Below, one piece after another: positions 4,323 to 5,475 of a stretch of DNA of 5,475 bases. Each line of letters begins with the position of its first letter. The stretch's first letter is position 1. Under the pieces are notes generated by a model, which saw only the letters and a list, made by a program, of their open reading frames with translations, did not search any database and was not told the origin of the DNA. Made by a program: the position numbers and the translations under genes. The DNA is from Candidatus Tayloriibacteriota bacterium (lineage in GTDB: Bacteria > Patescibacteriota > Minisyncoccia > Phycocordibacterales > PALSA-1337). The stretch lies in contig JAPLZH010000025.1 of assembly GCA_026395105.1 (NCBI GenBank), forward strand, positions 1 through 5,475. The letters run 5' to 3'.

Positions 4323-5236
4323 GGGAGTAAGCGCCGGGTGGCGCTTACGTCAGGAATCGAAAGGGCCGAGGCGGGGTCGAGCGCCGCGCCAGGAGGCGCG
4401 GACGCGTGACCGATTCCTGCCCACATTTCCCTCGCCACCAAACCCACCTCCTCTCCGATTCCAGCCGAATCATCAGGGAATATTATGTAATCATTTTTCT
4501 TTGCTCTATATGTTTTTTCTCCATCTTTTGCAAATATTTTCCTAGGCCCCAGTTTATCTCCAGTTTTAAACTTTTTTGAAAAAGAAAAGTCATCCGCTTT
4601 TTTATATATGCGCTTTACTAGTTTTAAAAATATTTGCTTTTTATTATAGTTTTTTATTTTCCCAGAAACAGCACCGTGATATTTGAGGAATTGCATTATC
4701 GAACTTATAGCTAGCGGTAAATATTCAGAAGTTTTCGAAGTAGATCCAAGCTCTAAGCATATAGCCTGTTTCCTGAGAGTATGCATATACCCGTCTGTCG
4801 ATCCTACATCAAAATTATCCCAGCCTGAAGTAATAAACTTAAAATCCATCTTACGAGCTAATTCATAAGAATCTTTTTCACAAATTATAAATGGCGAGCC
4901 CTCTCTATACTCAAATGCATGAAGGTCAAGTAATGCATCTGATTTATTAAGAATGCCCATAAGAATTTTTGCTCTTTTTTCTTCATAAGTTTTACCTGTA
5001 TTATTCGCGACGAAAGAGCGATTAAGGTCTTTCTCAGTATTTCTAATTCCTAAACGGATAGCCTTCGGATTTGCGAATACGAAGTAGACTTTGCCATACT
5101 CTATCTTAATTTTTGTTAATAGAACTTTTAATGCTTTAATTCCAACTTTTTCATTCCCGTGTACCCCAGCAAAAATGACCAAGGTTTTACCCAGCTTTTT
5201 TCCTACTTTTATGATGATTGATTTTTTATATTTCAT
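4295..5236 (-). CDS. M14-family succinylglutamate desuccinylase / aspartoacylase-like zinc hydrolase
   Basis: This 313-residue protein has the AstE/AspA-family zinc carboxypeptidase fold. FAGVHGNEKVG (22-32) gives zinc ligands H26 and E29. FANPKAIRLGIRNTEKDLNRSF (54-75 in pieces) has the substrate-binding N-P and D-L-N-R. LLDLHAF (102-108) gives the third zinc ligand H106, and ICLELGS (159-165) holds the catalytic Glu E162. All key residues are present, so it should be an active amidase or deacylase on an N-acyl amino acid or peptide; the true substrate is unknown. A C-terminal beta domain (about 190-270) follows, ending near GIGEEVGLVAREM. The last ~40 residues (from about 274, GIGHASAPPGAALDPASALS onward) are Ala/Pro/Arg-rich, unlike the Lys/Ile-rich body. 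They are encoded by the GC-rich palindromic island and one arm of the terminator, so they look acquired rather than part of the enzyme. The ATG at 5236 directly precedes the first beta strand. No Shine-Dalgarno sequence is seen. Confidence 0.85.
   Translation of the reverse strand: MKYKKSIIIKVGKKLGKTLVIFAGVHGNEKVGIKALKVLLTKIKIEYGKVYFVFANPKAIRLGIRNTEKDLNRSFVANNTGKTYEEKRAKILMGILNKSDALLDLHAFEYREGSPFIICEKDSYELARKMDFKFITSGWDNFDVGSTDGYMHTLRKQAICLELGSTSKTSEYLPLAISSIMQFLKYHGAVSGKIKNYNKKQIFLKLVKRIYKKADDFSFSKKFKTGDKLGPRKIFAKDGEKTYRAKKNDYIIFPDDSAGIGEEVGLVAREMWAGIGHASAPPGAALDPASALSIPDVSATRRLLPGHRQKKTA
4312..4421. repeat. GC-rich nested-palindrome island, candidate small palindromic mobile element
   Basis: By hand count these 110 bases hold only 30 A or T (about 73% G+C) in otherwise AT-rich DNA. 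They contain three hairpins. Hairpin 1 is GTAAGCGCC (4327-4335), loop GGGT, GGCGCTTAC (4340-4348). Hairpin 2 is CCGCGCC (4384-4390), loop AGGA, GGCGCGG (4395-4401), extended by GCG/CGC around a bulged A (4402) and by GGTC/GACC (4375-4378 with 4408-4411). Hairpin 3 is an outer pair CAGGAATCG (4351-4359) / CGATTCCTG (4411-4419). Such stacked perfect stems are typical of REP-like or palindromic elements. The island is read in frame as the C-terminal codons of the M14 gene. Its exact ends are uncertain because its sequences blend with the tRNA-like and terminator repeats. Confidence 0.6.
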
Positions 5237-5241
5237 ATTTT

Positions 5242-5273
5242 TTCAGTATTCCAAAAATGATTGAAATACTGAA
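5242..5273. repeat. 9-bp inverted repeat upstream of the M14 gene
   Basis: TTCAGTATT (5242-5250) and AATACTGAA (5265-5273) are exact inverted copies separated by 14 bases. They lie directly before the M14 start codon, over its likely promoter. On the minus strand the proximal arm contains AATACT, a 4-of-6 match to a -10 box, ending eight bases before the ATG. The repeat could be a regulator binding site, a weak hairpin, or part of the neighbouring insertion sequence end. Confidence 0.45.
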
Positions 5274-5301
5274 TAAAATGGAGAAGGGAAAGCCCTTCTC
5301 C
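5272..5301 (-). terminator. hairpin terminator of the IS30-type transposase
   Basis: GGAGAAGGG (5280-5288) and CCCTTCTCC (5293-5301) form a perfect 9-bp stem with loop AAAG. Read on the minus strand the stem is followed by ATTTTATT, a moderately T-rich tail, so it fits as the terminator for the transposase gene that ends at 5344. It also separates that gene from the M14 gene on the same strand. The plus-strand side lacks a T-tract, so it should work mainly in one direction. Confidence 0.6.
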
Positions 5302-5343
5302 AAAGGCATCTAGCTGAGAATGTCACATATCATGCTCCTCTAG

Positions 5344-5475
5344 CTACCCCTCAAGTAGGACACTCGAACTTAATAATGAATAATACTCTGTTGCTGTCCT
5401 AAACTCAATACACTCCCTAGGTCGGTCATTCAAGAAGGAATGGATTTCATCTAAATCTTCTTGAGTAACGGTACT
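5344..5475 (-). CDS. C-terminal end of an IS30-family transposase (5' part outside window)
   Basis: The frame is open from the right edge for 43 codons to a TAG at 5344-5346. The peptide contains STVTQEDLDEIHSFLNDRPR followed by ECIEFRTATEYYS. This matches the very conserved C-terminus of IS30 DDE transposases, where a helix of the type V-T-Q-E-x-L-D-x-I leads into L-N-x-R-P-R-K-C-L-G-Y/F-R-T-P-x-E. Here K-C-L-G is E-C-I-E and the usual Pro after R-T is Ala, so it is a diverged copy. The catalytic D-D-E residues lie upstream, outside the window, so activity cannot be judged. Tail and stop position are as expected for an intact 3' end. The element's terminal inverted repeat should lie between here and the M14 gene (5237-5343), but I could not identify it without the other end. 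Confidence 0.8.
   Translation of the reverse strand, partial: STVTQEDLDEIHSFLNDRPRECIEFRTATEYYSLLSSSVLLEG

Noticed and set aside
4312..4421. GC-rich block as a second tRNA or structured ncRNA gene
   Set aside because: It has no anticodon arm or intact T loop in cloverleaf order and lacks its own promoter; the sequence is better explained as a palindromic repeat. A function as RNA cannot be fully excluded.
4683..4868. 61-codon plus-strand open frame inside the M14 gene
   Set aside because: It is antisense to the catalytic Glu region (LELGS) of a gene with all active-site motifs, and its translation has no family features.

Overview
The window looks like a piece of a Patescibacteria (Candidate Phyla Radiation, Parcubacteria-like) genome. 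The reasons are AT-rich DNA, short tightly packed genes, a divergent PilM-PilN-PilO cluster, a small RuvX with an 'IGESKNYKG'-type middle section, and almost no Shine-Dalgarno sequences. The taxonomic call is inference from gene content and style, because no marker gene such as rRNA is present.

Layout. Positions 1-210 hold the tail of an unrecognised plus-strand reading frame (2-109) and a non-coding stretch. Then come three housekeeping genes on the plus strand: ruvX/yqgF (211-633), a stand-alone EMAPII/MetRS-beta-type tRNA-binding domain protein (663-992), and a DedA/SNARE-associated membrane protein (1031-1639). A four-gene type IV pilus assembly operon follows at 1655-4094: pilM, a PilN-like and a PilO-like protein, then a 104-residue single-pass membrane protein of unknown identity. 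The four genes are separated by 1-4 bases and probably translated together. PilM would form the cytoplasmic platform, and PilN, PilO and the small protein would form the membrane-spanning alignment complex of the pilus machine.

A G-run-rich spacer (4095-4202) leads to tRNA-Arg(UCU) at 4203-4274. Converging on it from the minus strand is an M14-family succinylglutamate desuccinylase/aspartoacylase-like metallohydrolase (4295-5236). Between them lies the most unusual part of the window. A bidirectional terminator is embedded in a 26-bp perfect inverted repeat that includes the tRNA 3' acceptor strand. It is followed by a roughly 110-base island of about 73% G+C made of nested hairpins, whose arms repeat the tRNA T-arm sequence CGATTCCTG. 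This island is read in frame as the last ~40 codons of the M14 gene, which resembles a palindromic element that has inserted into a coding sequence. The right edge (5344-5475) carries the C-terminal end of an IS30-type transposase on the minus strand, with its own hairpin terminator, so mobile DNA abuts this locus.

Several genes have a -10-like hexamer ending only 8-10 bases before the ATG and no Shine-Dalgarno sequence, which suggests leaderless or near-leaderless transcription.
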